A DNA stretch of 64,000 nt from Candidatus Koribacter versatilis Ellin345 (GCF_000014005.1 NC_008009.1:5084001-5148000), one strand, 5' to 3'. Counted from the first letter of the stretch, positions 7,274 to 16,885 are shown. Notes: generated from the letters alone by a model not told the origin. Program-made: numbers and translations.

Positions 7274-9889
7274 TTATTCGTGACGCAGTGCGGTCATCGG
7301 ATGAATGCCTAGCGCACGGCGTGCCGGGATGTAGCACGCCAGCATTGCGACGGCCGCCAGCAGCAACGCTACGCCAATCAGGGTTACGGGATCGGTGGGC
7401 TTTACTTCAAACAACAAGCTCACCATCAGCCGCGTTAATGCGGCTGCGCCCGCAAGCCCGCACCCAATGCCGATCAGCGCGAGCTTCACGCCGTCCTTCA
7501 TCACCAGACGCAGGACATCGCGATGCTGCGCGCCCAGCGCGATGTAAACGCCGATCTCGTGGGTGCGCTGATTGACGCGGTACGCAACCATGCCGTAGAT
7601 GCCCACTCCCGCGAGCGCCACTGCGAGCGCAGCAAACATGCCGAGCAACAACATGTTGAAGCGCTCCTGCGCGACGGAGACCGCCAACAGGTCGTCCATG
7701 GATTGAATGCTGCTGACCGGGATCTGGCTATCGAGGCTCCAGACCTGCTTCTTCACGTCCTCGACGAGCGCCGCTGCCGGGACGCGGGTGCGGATGACGA
7801 GGGTCATCCACTTGCGCCACGCTTCGTCATTCTGGCTGAACGGAGAGTACATGGCAGGATCGACGGGCTGGTTCAGTCCGTCATGCTTCACGTCGCCGAC
7901 AACGCCGACGATGGTGAACCAGTCGTTAGGATCATCAGCCCTCGCCCAGTTGATGCGCGTACCGATGGGGTCCTGGCCGGGAAGAAGCTGGCGCACGAAT
8001 GCCTGGTTGACGATCGCTACCCTCGGTTGACCTTCGCGGTCGGTGGGGGTGAAGTCGCGTCCGGCACGAAGGGGAGTTTGCATGACGCCGAAATAATTTC
8101 CCATCACCGACAGCACCTGCACCATGGGTTCGGCGCCGAGCGCGGGAGCCGGCTGGCCGTTGACCACCACGCGGTGAGCGACATAATTTCCTGCCAAGGG
8201 GAGATCGGTGATCATCGCGGCCTCGACACCGGGGAAGGCGTTGATTCGCGCAAGCAACTCACGGCGGAAAACGTTCTGCGACGGAATCTTGGGATAGCGC
8301 GTGCCCGGCAGCTGAAGGTACATCGTCATAACGTTCGACGGATTGAATCCGGGATCTACCGACCGCAAGCGGAGGAAGCCTTTGATCAGCAATCCCGCGC
8401 CAGCCAGCAGAATGAGCGCCAGCGCGAGTTCCGCGGTGACCAGGAAACTGCGCAACGGACTGCGCGAAGCCGTGGCGGTGCGAGCGTTCTCGCGCAGGGC
8501 TTCAGAAATATCTCCGCGCGATGAGGACCAGGCCGGCATGAGTCCGAAGACGAGGCCGGTGAGCAGCGAGACGGCGAAGACGAAGAGGAAGACGCGGGCG
8601 TCCATGTGAATGGCGCCGAAGTGACGGAGTGCCGCGGGTTTCATGGCGAGCAACACCGTTGCGCCGAGTTTCGCAACCACCAGGCCGGCAGCTCCGCCGA
8701 CGAGCGCCAACAGCGTGCTCTCGGTGAGGCGCTGGCGAATCAGGCGACTGTTGCGCGCGCCCAGCGAGGCGCGGATCATCAGCTCACGCTGACGCGACAC
8801 AGCACGGGCCATCAGCAGCATTGCGAAGTTCGCGCAGGCAATCAGCAGCACAAGGCCAACTGCTCCGAACAGAACCAGCAACGCGGGGCGGACGTCGCCT
8901 ACGAGCGACTCGTGCAGCGGCACGAGAACGGTGCCGCGTTCTTTTTCGGTGTCGGGGAAAGCCTCGGCGAGACGGTGGTCGGCCTGGGTGATTTCGGCTT
9001 GCGCCTGCTGGATGGTGACGCCGGGCTTTAGTCGCCAGTAAGTGTGCAGGAAGTGGACGCCGCGCTCGGGAGCAGCCTCGGGGTACGCGACCCACAACGA
9101 GAGGAAGACATCGGCTAATTCTTTCGGCAGGGTGAAATCTTTGGGCATCACGCCGATGACGGCGTAACTGCTGCCGCCGAGTCCGATCGTCTTGCCCAGG
9201 ACATGCGGGTCGCTACCGAGGAAGTCGCGCCAGAACGCGTAGCTCACCACGGCGTTCCGTGGACCGCCTTTCACATCTTCATCGGGTGAGATCCAACGGC
9301 CCAACATGGGCTGGACGCCGAGGGTTGGGAAGAGGCCGGCATCCACAAAGGCGGCGTGAATGCGCACGGGCTCACCTTGGCCGGTGAAGTCCATGGGATT
9401 GATGTTGACGCCGCCGCTGCTGGAAAAAGCGTGGGTCTGACGCTGCATGTCCGCTAGATTCGCGAGCGCTTCATTCTGACGGGCCGCCAGCAGTTCCTGC
9501 GGATCGGGGTATCCGAGCGGATTGAGCAAAACACTATTGACTACGCTGAAGATCGCCGTGTTGGCGCCGATGCCGAGGGCCAGCGTCAGGACGGCGCAAG
9601 CGGTAAACGCGGGTGCACGGAGCAGAGTGCGAATGGCGTAACGCGTGTCCTGGAGCAGCGTCTCGATGAAGCTGATGCCGCGCGCTTCGTGACACTCTTC
9701 TTTGACCTGATCGAGTCCGCCAAACTCCAGCCGGGCACGACGCGCAGCTTCGGCTTCGCTCATTCCCGACTTTACATATTTCGCGGTCTGTCGTTCGAGG
9801 TGGAAGCGCAACTCGTCATCGAGTTCCCTATCGCCGGCATTGCGACGGAAAAGCGCGCGCAGCCGGAAGAGCATGTCATTCAGAAACAC
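7274..9889 (-). CDS. ABC transporter permease of the ADOP type (MacB/FtsX domains)
   Basis: 871 residues. N-terminal ~75 residues form the soluble acidobacterial region (RELDDELRFHLE, 20-31; AARRARLEFGG). A transmembrane segment at about 92-115 (TACAVLTLALGIGANTAIFS) opens the first MacB periplasmic domain, then an FtsX block (~330-470), a second MacB domain and a second FtsX block ending RRALGIHPMTALRHE. This is the duplicated orphan permease family that is hugely expanded in Acidobacteria; no ATPase is adjacent, as usual. The PadR gene lies 10 bases upstream in the same operon. Substrate unknown; MacB relatives move peptides or lipids mechanically. Confidence 0.93.
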   Translation of the reverse strand: MFLNDMLFRLRALFRRNAGDRELDDELRFHLERQTAKYVKSGMSEAEAARRARLEFGGLDQVKEECHEARGISFIETLLQDTRYAIRTLLRAPAFTACAVLTLALGIGANTAIFSVVNSVLLNPLGYPDPQELLAARQNEALANLADMQRQTHAFSSSGGVNINPMDFTGQGEPVRIHAAFVDAGLFPTLGVQPMLGRWISPDEDVKGGPRNAVVSYAFWRDFLGSDPHVLGKTIGLGGSSYAVIGVMPKDFTLPKELADVFLSLWVAYPEAAPERGVHFLHTYWRLKPGVTIQQAQAEITQADHRLAEAFPDTEKERGTVLVPLHESLVGDVRPALLVLFGAVGLVLLIACANFAMLLMARAVSRQRELMIRASLGARNSRLIRQRLTESTLLALVGGAAGLVVAKLGATVLLAMKPAALRHFGAIHMDARVFLFVFAVSLLTGLVFGLMPAWSSSRGDISEALRENARTATASRSPLRSFLVTAELALALILLAGAGLLIKGFLRLRSVDPGFNPSNVMTMYLQLPGTRYPKIPSQNVFRRELLARINAFPGVEAAMITDLPLAGNYVAHRVVVNGQPAPALGAEPMVQVLSVMGNYFGVMQTPLRAGRDFTPTDREGQPRVAIVNQAFVRQLLPGQDPIGTRINWARADDPNDWFTIVGVVGDVKHDGLNQPVDPAMYSPFSQNDEAWRKWMTLVIRTRVPAAALVEDVKKQVWSLDSQIPVSSIQSMDDLLAVSVAQERFNMLLLGMFAALAVALAGVGIYGMVAYRVNQRTHEIGVYIALGAQHRDVLRLVMKDGVKLALIGIGCGLAGAAALTRLMVSLLFEVKPTDPVTLIGVALLLAAVAMLACYIPARRALGIHPMTALRHE

Positions 9890-9899
9890 GCGACACCTC

Positions 9900-10232
9900 C
9901 TATGCAGTTCCGAGGACCTGGCTCACGGCTGCGGTCAGCTTCGCCCAGGCGTCCTGTTCGATCTCAAGTTGGCGGCGTCCGGCCTTGGTGAGTTCGTAGA
10001 ACTTAGCTTTGCGATTGTTCTCGGATGTACCCCAGCGAGCCTTGATCCAGCCTCGACGCTCCAGGCGGTGCAACGCCGGATAAAGCGAGCCCTGCTGCAC
10101 CTGCAAGACGTCGCTGGAGATCTGCTGGATGCGTTCGGAAACGGCCCAGCCGTGAAGCGGTTCCAGCGAGAGAGTGCGGAGGATGAGCAGGTCCAGCGTG
10201 CCTTGCGGAAGATCAATGGATCGAGATGGCAT
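9900..10232 (-). CDS. PadR-family transcriptional regulator
   Basis: 110 residues, a compact PadR winged helix: LPQGTLDLLILRTLSLEPLHG (start of domain), QGSLYPALHRLERRGWI (recognition helix and turn) and RKAKFYELTKAGRRQL (wing). Start ATG has AGGGG seven bases upstream. It precedes the ADOP permease by 10 bases, the standard PadR-ADOP pair, and probably represses this operon from the inverted repeat at 10248-10282. Inducer unknown. Confidence 0.92.
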   Translation of the reverse strand: MPSRSIDLPQGTLDLLILRTLSLEPLHGWAVSERIQQISSDVLQVQQGSLYPALHRLERRGWIKARWGTSENNRKAKFYELTKAGRRQLEIEQDAWAKLTAAVSQVLGTA

Positions 10233-10247
10233 GAAGTTCCCCTATCG

Positions 10248-10282
10248 CTTCTACAAGAAGATATACCCAACTGTTGTAGAAG
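10248..10282 (-). promoter_or_regulatory. Inverted repeat, likely PadR operator
   Basis: Perfect 9-base arms CTTCTACAA (10248-10256) and TTGTAGAAG (10274-10282) around a 17-base spacer, 16 bases before the PadR start codon. On the minus strand the spacer contains GGGTATATC, a possible -10 region. Position and symmetry suit autoregulation by a dimeric PadR protein. Confidence 0.6.
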
Positions 10283-10309
10283 TGCAAGGGGAGTGGAGAG
10301 ACGTAGGTT

Positions 10310-10906
10310 TTAGCTGCTGCTCCACGTTGCGGAGACTGCGAGCACGCCCTGCACTTCGTTCCAGTTGTCGCTTACACGATTGAACGTGGTTTGCTCACCG
10401 GTGACTGGCTCGAATAGGAAAAGCGTGTCGATGATGTCGAGAGCGCTCCGTACACTATCGGAGTTGATGACCTGCTGAGTGTAGTTGGCGCCGTGGACAA
10501 CGTAGAGCTTTCCTTTCCATTGCATCAACAGCGGATGATCGGACAGCAACGTGGAAAGTATGTAGCTGCTTGCCGGCAAGGATCCGTTGGTCGGGGTCGT
10601 GGGATAAAAGGTTGCGCTGACCTGGATGGGGCGGCCATCGCCGAGCACGTGGCGTCCTTGCAGTTTGGTTGCGACGTCTTGCAAGTTGGCGGGATTCGCG
10701 CGCGCGACTACGTCTACGAGCGACGACTCTTTGCTACAACAAACGGCGCGATTGCGGAACATGATCTCTAGCGCGGTAGCGAGGGCGTCATCACTCGTGC
10801 GCGCCGTGTGGAACTGCAGACTGGAGACCTTCGCCTCCATCGGGAAATTCTGCGCACTCATAATCGACGTGAGCACGCATAGCACGACAAGCAGGCGGAG
10901 TTTCAT
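10310..10906 (-). CDS. Hypothetical secreted protein
   Basis: 198 residues with a clear Sec signal peptide (KLR followed by LLVVLCVLTSIMSA, cleavage near residue 18). The mature part alternates beta-like segments (KVSSLQFHT, PIQVSATFYP, GKLYVVHGANY) and has a vicinal Cys pair (AVCCSKE, near 54-55). No family recognised. It is a single gene between the PadR operon and def. Confidence 0.7.
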   Translation of the reverse strand: MKLRLLVVLCVLTSIMSAQNFPMEAKVSSLQFHTARTSDDALATALEIMFRNRAVCCSKESSLVDVVARANPANLQDVATKLQGRHVLGDGRPIQVSATFYPTTPTNGSLPASSYILSTLLSDHPLLMQWKGKLYVVHGANYTQQVINSDSVRSALDIIDTLFLFEPVTGEQTTFNRVSDNWNEVQGVLAVSATWSSS

Positions 10907-11008
10907 GATCGTGCCTCTCGGACGCGATTCTAGTCCAGAGGCTCGCGGGTGGCGCGGTAAAGATGTGTGAAGTTTCAGGAGTGGGATTGTGTAGACAAAG
11001 GAGAGAGT

Positions 11009-11040
11009 CCCCGCCCTGTCGCTACGCGATAAGGACGGGG
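11009..11040. repeat. Intergenic inverted repeat after def
   Basis: CCCCGCCC...GGACGGGG outer arms with an inner TCGC-TA-CGCGA, 26 bases beyond the def stop. Strong hairpin without a U tract on either strand, so not a classical terminator; it may be another dispersed repeat type. Confidence 0.4.
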
Positions 11041-11065
11041 CACCCGGATTCGTGGGAGGACTGGC

Positions 11066-11578
11066 TTAGTGCCACTCGCCGGCTTTGATCAGCTTTTTTA
11101 CTTTGCGCTTGATCAGATCGCGCTTCAATGCCGAGACGTGCGAGATGTAGAGCTTGCCGTTGAGATGATCGGTTTCGTGGAGGAAGGCGCGCGCGAGCAG
11201 GTCTTCGCCAGTGTGCTCGAACCATTTGCCGGTGAGGTCCTGCGCTTTCACCGTAACGCGGCGGGCGCGAGTGACCTTCTCACGGAAATCGGGGATGCTG
11301 AGGCAGCCTTCCTGCGAGGTCTGGCGGCCGTCGGTGAGGATGATCTCCGGATTGATGAGCACCAGCTTGGCGTTGGGATCTTCCTTGAAAGTGACGTCCA
11401 CGACGGCGATGCGCTTGCCAATGCCGATCTGGGGGGCAGCGAGACCGACGCCATGCGCGTCATACATGGATTCGAACATGTCTTCGACGAGTTTTTTTAA
11501 GCCGTCGTCAAATTCCGTGACCGCTGCGGCGGGGCGCTCCAGCACGGGGTCGCCAAGTTTTACGATGGGATAGGTCAT
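11066..11578 (-). CDS. def: Peptide deformylase
   Basis: 170 residues. All three metal/active-site motifs are present: GVGLAAPQIG (44-53), EGCLSIP and HETDHLNG (the HExxDH zinc/iron site). It removes the formyl group from the N-terminal Met of new proteins. Lies 10 bases after aroC on the same strand and is probably co-transcribed with it. Length is typical. Confidence 0.97.
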   Translation of the reverse strand: MTYPIVKLGDPVLERPAAAVTEFDDGLKKLVEDMFESMYDAHGVGLAAPQIGIGKRIAVVDVTFKEDPNAKLVLINPEIILTDGRQTSQEGCLSIPDFREKVTRARRVTVKAQDLTGKWFEHTGEDLLARAFLHETDHLNGKLYISHVSALKRDLIKRKVKKLIKAGEWH

Positions 11579-11588
11579 TTCTTCTGTA

Positions 11589-12770
11589 TCAGAAACTCTG
11601 CAATTGTTGGCAATACCCTTCGTAGTTACGTTTGAATTCTACAAGGGAGTCTCCGCCAAACTTTTCGAGCGCGCAACCGGCAAGCGTGATGGCGACCATA
11701 GCTTCTGCGGCAATTCCCGCGGCGGGAACTACGCAAACATCGGAGCGCTCGTAGGCTGCCTTCAGTGGCTCGCGCGTCGCGAAGTCCACCGAGCCGAGCG
11801 GACGACGCAACGTCGAGATCGGTTTCAGGTATCCGCGCACCAGAATGTCTTGGCCGTTCGATACACCGCCTTCGATGCCACCAGCATGGTTCGACGTCCG
11901 GGTAAAGCCGGTGAACTTACTCTCGTGCTCGCGCTCGTATCCAATCTCGTCCTGCGCACCGGAACCGAAGGTTGCGGCAACACTCACGCCTTCGCCGATC
12001 TCCACGGCTTTGACTGCTTGCAGCGACATGACGGCCATCGCGAGCAGTCCGTCGAGACGACGGTCCCACTCGACGTAGGTTCCGAGTCCCGGAGGAAGAT
12101 TATGGGCTACGACCTCGAAGACTCCGCCGACGGTATCGCCAGTGCGGAGCACCTGGTCAACCTGCTCCTTCATGCGCTGCTCGGCTTCAGGGTCCACGCA
12201 TCCCAACAGAACGTTGTCGCGCTGTGCGAGCTCGACGAGTTTCTCCCACTGGACTTCGGTGTTCTCCAGACGAGCGGTACCGACGGCGATGACATGGCTC
12301 AGGACATCAGCGCCAATCTGGCGGAGGAGCAGCTTGGCGATTGCGCCAGCAGCAACTCGGGCTGTAGTTTCACGAGCGGAAGCGCGTTCCAGCACGTATC
12401 GCGCTTCCGGGAAGTTGTACTTCAGAGCACCAGCGAGGTCGGCATGTCCGGGACGCGGCGACTTTACTGGCTTGTGCTTCGCCGAATCGCCTTCTTCCAC
12501 CGGCAGCGATTCCTGCCAGTTCTTCCAATCGTTGTTCCGGATGAGGATAGCGATGGGCGAGCCGATGGTTTTGCCATGGTGCACACCGGAGAGGATGTGG
12601 GCGGTGTCGCGCTCGATCTTCATGCGGCCACCACGGCCGAAACCTTGTTGCCGGCGCCAAAGCTCGCGATCAAGGAATGCCTGGTCAATCGGCAACCCCG
12701 CCGGTACTCCGGTGAGGGTGGCGACGAGTGCCTCGCCGTGAGACTCTCCTGCTGTCTGGAAGCGCAACAT
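11589..12770 (-). CDS. aroC: Chorismate synthase
   Basis: 393 residues. Starts MLRFQTAGESHGEAL with the family GESHG signature, followed by RRQQGFGRGGRM, SPRPGHADLAGALKY (substrate and FMN loop), RASARETTARVAAG and GGIEGGVSNGQ. It converts EPSP to chorismate using reduced FMN, the last step of the shikimate pathway. First gene of an aroC-def pair; divergent from the histidine kinase gene at 12984. Confidence 0.98.
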   Translation of the reverse strand: MLRFQTAGESHGEALVATLTGVPAGLPIDQAFLDRELWRRQQGFGRGGRMKIERDTAHILSGVHHGKTIGSPIAILIRNNDWKNWQESLPVEEGDSAKHKPVKSPRPGHADLAGALKYNFPEARYVLERASARETTARVAAGAIAKLLLRQIGADVLSHVIAVGTARLENTEVQWEKLVELAQRDNVLLGCVDPEAEQRMKEQVDQVLRTGDTVGGVFEVVAHNLPPGLGTYVEWDRRLDGLLAMAVMSLQAVKAVEIGEGVSVAATFGSGAQDEIGYEREHESKFTGFTRTSNHAGGIEGGVSNGQDILVRGYLKPISTLRRPLGSVDFATREPLKAAYERSDVCVVPAAGIAAEAMVAITLAGCALEKFGGDSLVEFKRNYEGYCQQLQSF

Positions 12771-12983
12771 GGGAATTAATGATTGTAAAGTATGGAGGCG
12801 CTGAGCCCAATCCAGAGACTCTGAATTTACTATTCTATAAACTTTTCATGAGGGATTCGCCTTACAGAGTAGGGTTTCGGGCTAGAATACGACATGCCAC
12901 GCTTCGTCCTGCTAGTAATTAGGTGGTTATCCATCCTCCTGTAACTTCCAGCGCATCAACACGTACAGGGTCTAGGAGTCCGG

Positions 12984-14642
12984 ATGCCCGCGTTACTGCC
13001 CATCAAGGAATCGCAACGCGCTGTCGTTAATGAGGTGTCGAAGGCGCTGCAGCCGCACTTCTCGGCCATTCGCACAAACTGGCGCAACCGCATGTTCGCG
13101 GAGTTCCAGCTCGATGGGCGGGCAATGGCGGCACTGGAGCGACTGACAATCGGCACAGGGTTCCGGCTGTTCTGCCACGACAACATCCATACGTTTGAGG
13201 AGAACACCAGCTACTACGGCAAGCGGCTCGCAAAGCTGCAGGTGGACATCCGGGTGGTGTCGCAGGCGCTGGACATCTATCTCGAATTGCTCGACCCGTA
13301 TGTTCACCAGATGTTCGAGGTCGAGCGACTGGGCGAGGTGATCGCAGCATTGGACCGGTTTTCGTCGGCGACCTACGTCGCGGTTTCGAACGCCTATTTC
13401 GACGCGCAGAAAGCCGAGGCAGCAACCCTGCTCGCGGTACTCGACGCCGAACTCACAGCGCCAAACTTGAGCGCTTTACTAAATCGAGTGCTGCAGGTGA
13501 CGACGGAATCATTTCGTGCCTCCCTCGGCGTGATCCTGCTCCGCGACGCTGATGCGCCAGTACTGCGCGCTAGGGCGAACGTAGGCTTCGGAGATGAGAT
13601 TGAGAACCTGGAAATCGAATTTGGGCACGGATTCAGCGGGCACATCGCACAGACCGGTGAGCCTGGGATCCTGCCAGACATCACGGAATCGCATGGGAGA
13701 TTGAACCCGTTTTGCCGCGATAAGGCACAAGCGCTTTGGGGAGTGCCGCTGAAGGCAGGGGAAAAAGTCATCGGCGTAATGCTGATCGGCTTCGCGAAGC
13801 CCTATGTCTGGCTACCAACTGAGCATGAATTGTTGCGGGCGATAGCGGATAGGTCGGCGCTGGCGATTCAGCGCGCTGGTATGACCGAGGCGTTGCGTGA
13901 GCGCGAGGCTAGGATCGCGGAACTCTCGGGATATCTGTTGCGCGCGCAGGAAGAAGAACGCAAACGCATTAGCCGCGAACTGCATGATGAGACTGGCCAG
14001 GCGCTGATGGTGATCCGTCTGTATCTCGGGATGCTGGAGGCGACGGTCACTACGCGGACCGCGAAGACGAAGATTCACGAGACGCTGGAGGTTGTGGATC
14101 GAACCATAGAGGGCATCCGGCGAATTATCGGGAGACTCTCACCATTGGTACTCCAGGAACTCGGGTTGATTGCGGCCATCCGCAAGGAGGCCAAGGATTT
14201 GGCCAAGAGTGCCGGGGTGAAGGCAAAAGTATCGGTAGGCGATAACGTTGGGCGGCTTTCTCCGGTCACGGAGACAGCGGTCTATCGTGTTGTACAGGAA
14301 GCACTTCACAACGTTGCCAAGCATGCGCACGCGACTACCGTAACGATCCAGCTTCGCAGGGATGGCGGCTTAGTCAAATTGTGCATCGAAGATGATGGGG
14401 TTGGTATTAAGCAATCCCAGAAACCGAACCCGGGCCGGCGTTCTTTTGGACTTGCCGGCATGCGTGAGCGGATAACGACGCTGGAAGGAACATTGAAGGT
14501 CGGGCCTGCATCGCGTAACGACGAAGGCGCTGGGACTCGTATTGAAGTCACGGTACCGGCGGCGTCGGCGGGTGATTGGCACGACCGCGGGTTGACCTTA
14601 GTTCCGGGCTCCGGAGAAGTACACGCGAAGGGTGCGAATTAG
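12984..14642 (+). CDS. Sensor histidine kinase, GAF + HisKA_3 + HATPase (NarX/UhpB-like)
   Basis: 552 residues without membrane spans. Residues ~1-140 are helical and may form a globin-like or RsbR-type sensor; ~150-300 a GAF domain; ~322-400 HisKA_3 with phospho-acceptor H334 in SRELHDETGQ; ~430-540 HATPase with HNVAKHA (N box), DDGVGI and FGLAGMRER. A soluble NarX-like kinase should respond to an intracellular or gas-type signal. Its partner is the LuxR-type regulator 21 bases downstream. The last 30 residues have no known role. Confidence 0.92.
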   Translation: MPALLPIKESQRAVVNEVSKALQPHFSAIRTNWRNRMFAEFQLDGRAMAALERLTIGTGFRLFCHDNIHTFEENTSYYGKRLAKLQVDIRVVSQALDIYLELLDPYVHQMFEVERLGEVIAALDRFSSATYVAVSNAYFDAQKAEAATLLAVLDAELTAPNLSALLNRVLQVTTESFRASLGVILLRDADAPVLRARANVGFGDEIENLEIEFGHGFSGHIAQTGEPGILPDITESHGRLNPFCRDKAQALWGVPLKAGEKVIGVMLIGFAKPYVWLPTEHELLRAIADRSALAIQRAGMTEALREREARIAELSGYLLRAQEEERKRISRELHDETGQALMVIRLYLGMLEATVTTRTAKTKIHETLEVVDRTIEGIRRIIGRLSPLVLQELGLIAAIRKEAKDLAKSAGVKAKVSVGDNVGRLSPVTETAVYRVVQEALHNVAKHAHATTVTIQLRRDGGLVKLCIEDDGVGIKQSQKPNPGRRSFGLAGMRERITTLEGTLKVGPASRNDEGAGTRIEVTVPAASAGDWHDRGLTLVPGSGEVHAKGAN

Positions 14643-14663
14643 TCAGGGTTCAGAAGGTGGGAA

Positions 14664-15329
14664 ATGGCAAAAATGCGCTGTTTGCTGGTTGACGATCACA
14701 CGCTGTTCCGGCAGGGCGTACGCCGTTTGCTGGAAGGCGAAAGCGACTTTGAAGTGGTTGGCGAATCGCCGGACGCCGGCGACGCGGTGGAAAAAGCCCG
14801 CGAACTCCGCCCCGACGTGGTCCTGATGGACATCGGCATGCCCGGACTTTCTTCGTTCGAAGCGGCGCGACATATCAAGAAGAACCGTCCGGAGACAAAA
14901 ATCCTCTTTCTCACCATGTATGAGGACGAAGACTACCTGGTGCAGTGCCTGGAAGTTGGCGCTGCCGGATATGTGCTGAAGGACACGCCAGCTCCACAAC
15001 TCGTGACCGCAGTTCGCGACGTGTACAAAGGCGGCAAGTACCTTAGCTCGCAAGTGCTTGGCAAGCTGGTGGAAGACTTCCGCGCGCGAGTGCGCGATGC
15101 CAAGCTGCGGCCTCGCATCTCTACTCTTACCCCGCGCGAGCGCGAGATTCTCAAGCTGCTTGCAGAAGGCAACTCAGTGAAGGAGATCGCGGTACTGTTG
15201 GGCCTCAGTGTGAAGACCGTGGAAGCGCACAAGTTCAACCTGATGCGCAAACTCGATATTCACAACAAGGCGCAACTGGTGACCTACGCGATCCAAAAGA
15301 AGATCATCAAGATTCCAGTCAACCAGTAG
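14664..15329 (+). CDS. NarL/LuxR-family response regulator
   Basis: 221 residues. Receiver domain with acidic pocket near residues 10-11 and phospho-acceptor D56 (VVLMDIGMP); LuxR helix-turn-helix at about 152-210 (LTPREREILKLLAEGNS, then SVKTVEAHKFN). 21 bases downstream of a HisKA_3 kinase, the usual partner type, so it is very likely that kinase's output. Target genes are not evident. Confidence 0.95.
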   Translation: MAKMRCLLVDDHTLFRQGVRRLLEGESDFEVVGESPDAGDAVEKARELRPDVVLMDIGMPGLSSFEAARHIKKNRPETKILFLTMYEDEDYLVQCLEVGAAGYVLKDTPAPQLVTAVRDVYKGGKYLSSQVLGKLVEDFRARVRDAKLRPRISTLTPREREILKLLAEGNSVKEIAVLLGLSVKTVEAHKFNLMRKLDIHNKAQLVTYAIQKKIIKIPVNQ

Positions 15330-15361
15330 ACCGGTCTGATTTGGCGGTACGGGAGCCGGGT

Positions 15362-16177
15362 ATGTCTAAAGCGCGAATTCTCTTCGTGGACGACGAGGCG
15401 AGCATTCGTCTGACCCTCCCGGCCATTCTCCAGATGCACGGGTTCGACGTTCGCACCGAAGGCAGCGTGACGGACGCGCTGACTGCAATCAACGAAGACC
15501 GCTTCGAGGTTCTTATCGCTGATTTGAACATCGGTATGCCTGGCGATGGGTTCACCGTCGTAAGCGCCATGCGGCGGACACAGCCGGAAGCGGTCACGAT
15601 CATCCTCACCGGCTATCCGGCGTTCGAAACGGCGCTGGAAGCGATCCGAAGCCAAGTGGATGACTACGCGGTAAAACCAGCGAACATAGAAGATCTCGTA
15701 CAAGTGATCGAGGACAAGCTGCGACATCGAGAGCCGCATCGTCCGATGCCGAAGAAACCGGTAGCAACAATCCTGCGCGAGAGCTCAGGAGATATCGTGC
15801 ACGACTTCGTGGACGAGATGCGCAAGCTGAAAGAAGTTGCGGCGCTGGAACTCGATGACCAGGAACTCATCGACAGCGTTCCCATGTTGGTGGGGGAACT
15901 GATCGGTACGCTGGAAGGCGGCAGCGCACCTACATCGCGCCTAGGGCGTTCCGCGGAACACGGACGAACGCGGCGGAAGCAGGGCTTTAAGTTGCCATTT
16001 CTCATTTCAGAGTACGGTGTGCTGCACCGCCTGCTGCTGCGAGCGATCCAGGACAACTTGCTGGCGGTGGATGTGAGCAACGTGCTGAACGACATCGTTC
16101 AAATTGAGGATGTGTCGGCGCGGCAGCTACGCGAGGCCGTGGAAGCCTTTACCAGCCGAACGAAAATCGCGGCGTAA
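15362..16177 (+). CDS. Response regulator with uncharacterised C-terminal domain
   Basis: 271 residues from the ATG at 15362, which has GGGAG 6 bases upstream (a TTG at 15341 is less likely). Receiver domain with D10/D11 and phospho-acceptor D54 (LIADLNIGMP), TGYPAF and K105-like VKP. The ~145 C-terminal residues are helical, with no DNA-binding domain I recognise. Third gene of the two-component cluster; its stop abuts the stop of the convergent HAD gene. Probably a second output or phosphate sink of the same kinase. Confidence 0.85.
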   Translation: MSKARILFVDDEASIRLTLPAILQMHGFDVRTEGSVTDALTAINEDRFEVLIADLNIGMPGDGFTVVSAMRRTQPEAVTIILTGYPAFETALEAIRSQVDDYAVKPANIEDLVQVIEDKLRHREPHRPMPKKPVATILRESSGDIVHDFVDEMRKLKEVAALELDDQELIDSVPMLVGELIGTLEGGSAPTSRLGRSAEHGRTRRKQGFKLPFLISEYGVLHRLLLRAIQDNLLAVDVSNVLNDIVQIEDVSARQLREAVEAFTSRTKIAA

Positions 16178-16864
16178 TCAGGCTCCGGCGAGATCTGCTA
16201 ATTCTTTCAAGCTTTTTACCTCGAGATCGGGCTCCTCGTGGGCGGGACGCGTCGCTCCATAGCCGGGAGCGCGGTGTACCCATATGGTCTTGAATCCCAT
16301 GGCCTTGCCGGGCACAACATCGTGATAGATGCTTTGTCCGACGTGCAGCACGCGCTGCGGCACCGTCTTGCAGCGATGCAGCATCTCGATCCAATGGGCG
16401 TGGTCGGGCTTGTAGGATTTCACCTGCTCCGCGGTGATCACGGCATCGAACTTCACTTGCAGATGCTTGGCGCTGGCGGCAAATAGATGGTCATCGATAT
16501 TTGAAAGTATGACCAGCTTATATTTCTTCTTCAGCCGACCGAGCGCTGCAACCGTGTCTTCATAGGGATGCCAATCCTTAAGAGATTGGGGCAGCGAATC
16601 CATCTCCTCTTCCGTCGCAACGAATCCGGTGCGCTTGCCGAACTCGCGGACGACGTCGCGCAGGACATCGCGATAGCGCCGGTACGGGCGCTGTAGCTTC
16701 GGTTCGATCTCGCCATAGACCGCGAGGGCCGCGTCGTCACTCAATACGACGGCGTGTGATTGGAGGATTGGCTGGAGTACGCCGAGAATTCCCTTCTCCC
16801 AGTTGATCAGAGTGCCGTAGCAATCGAAGGAGAGGAATTCGAACTCGTCGAAGTTAAGGGCCAT
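16178..16864 (-). CDS. HAD-superfamily hydrolase (haloacid dehalogenase type II-like)
   Basis: 228 residues from ATG 16864; in-frame ATG 16870 is an alternative. Motif I is FDCYGTLINWEKG with the nucleophile Asp near residue 11; motif II ILSNIDD; motif III lysine in EQVKSYKPDHAHW; motif IV VGQSIYHDVVPGKAMG. The FDCYGTL form and YKP are typical of (S)-2-haloacid dehalogenases and related phosphatases. Substrate cannot be told from sequence. Ends exactly at the stop of the plus-strand regulator. Confidence 0.85.
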   Translation of the reverse strand: MALNFDEFEFLSFDCYGTLINWEKGILGVLQPILQSHAVVLSDDAALAVYGEIEPKLQRPYRRYRDVLRDVVREFGKRTGFVATEEEMDSLPQSLKDWHPYEDTVAALGRLKKKYKLVILSNIDDHLFAASAKHLQVKFDAVITAEQVKSYKPDHAHWIEMLHRCKTVPQRVLHVGQSIYHDVVPGKAMGFKTIWVHRAPGYGATRPAHEEPDLEVKSLKELADLAGA

Positions 16865-16885
16865 GCGCATGATTTTACGCGCAGC

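Noticed and set aside
11604-12779. 391-codon plus-strand frame opposite aroC
   Set aside because: Antisense shadow of chorismate synthase, whose motifs are unambiguous.
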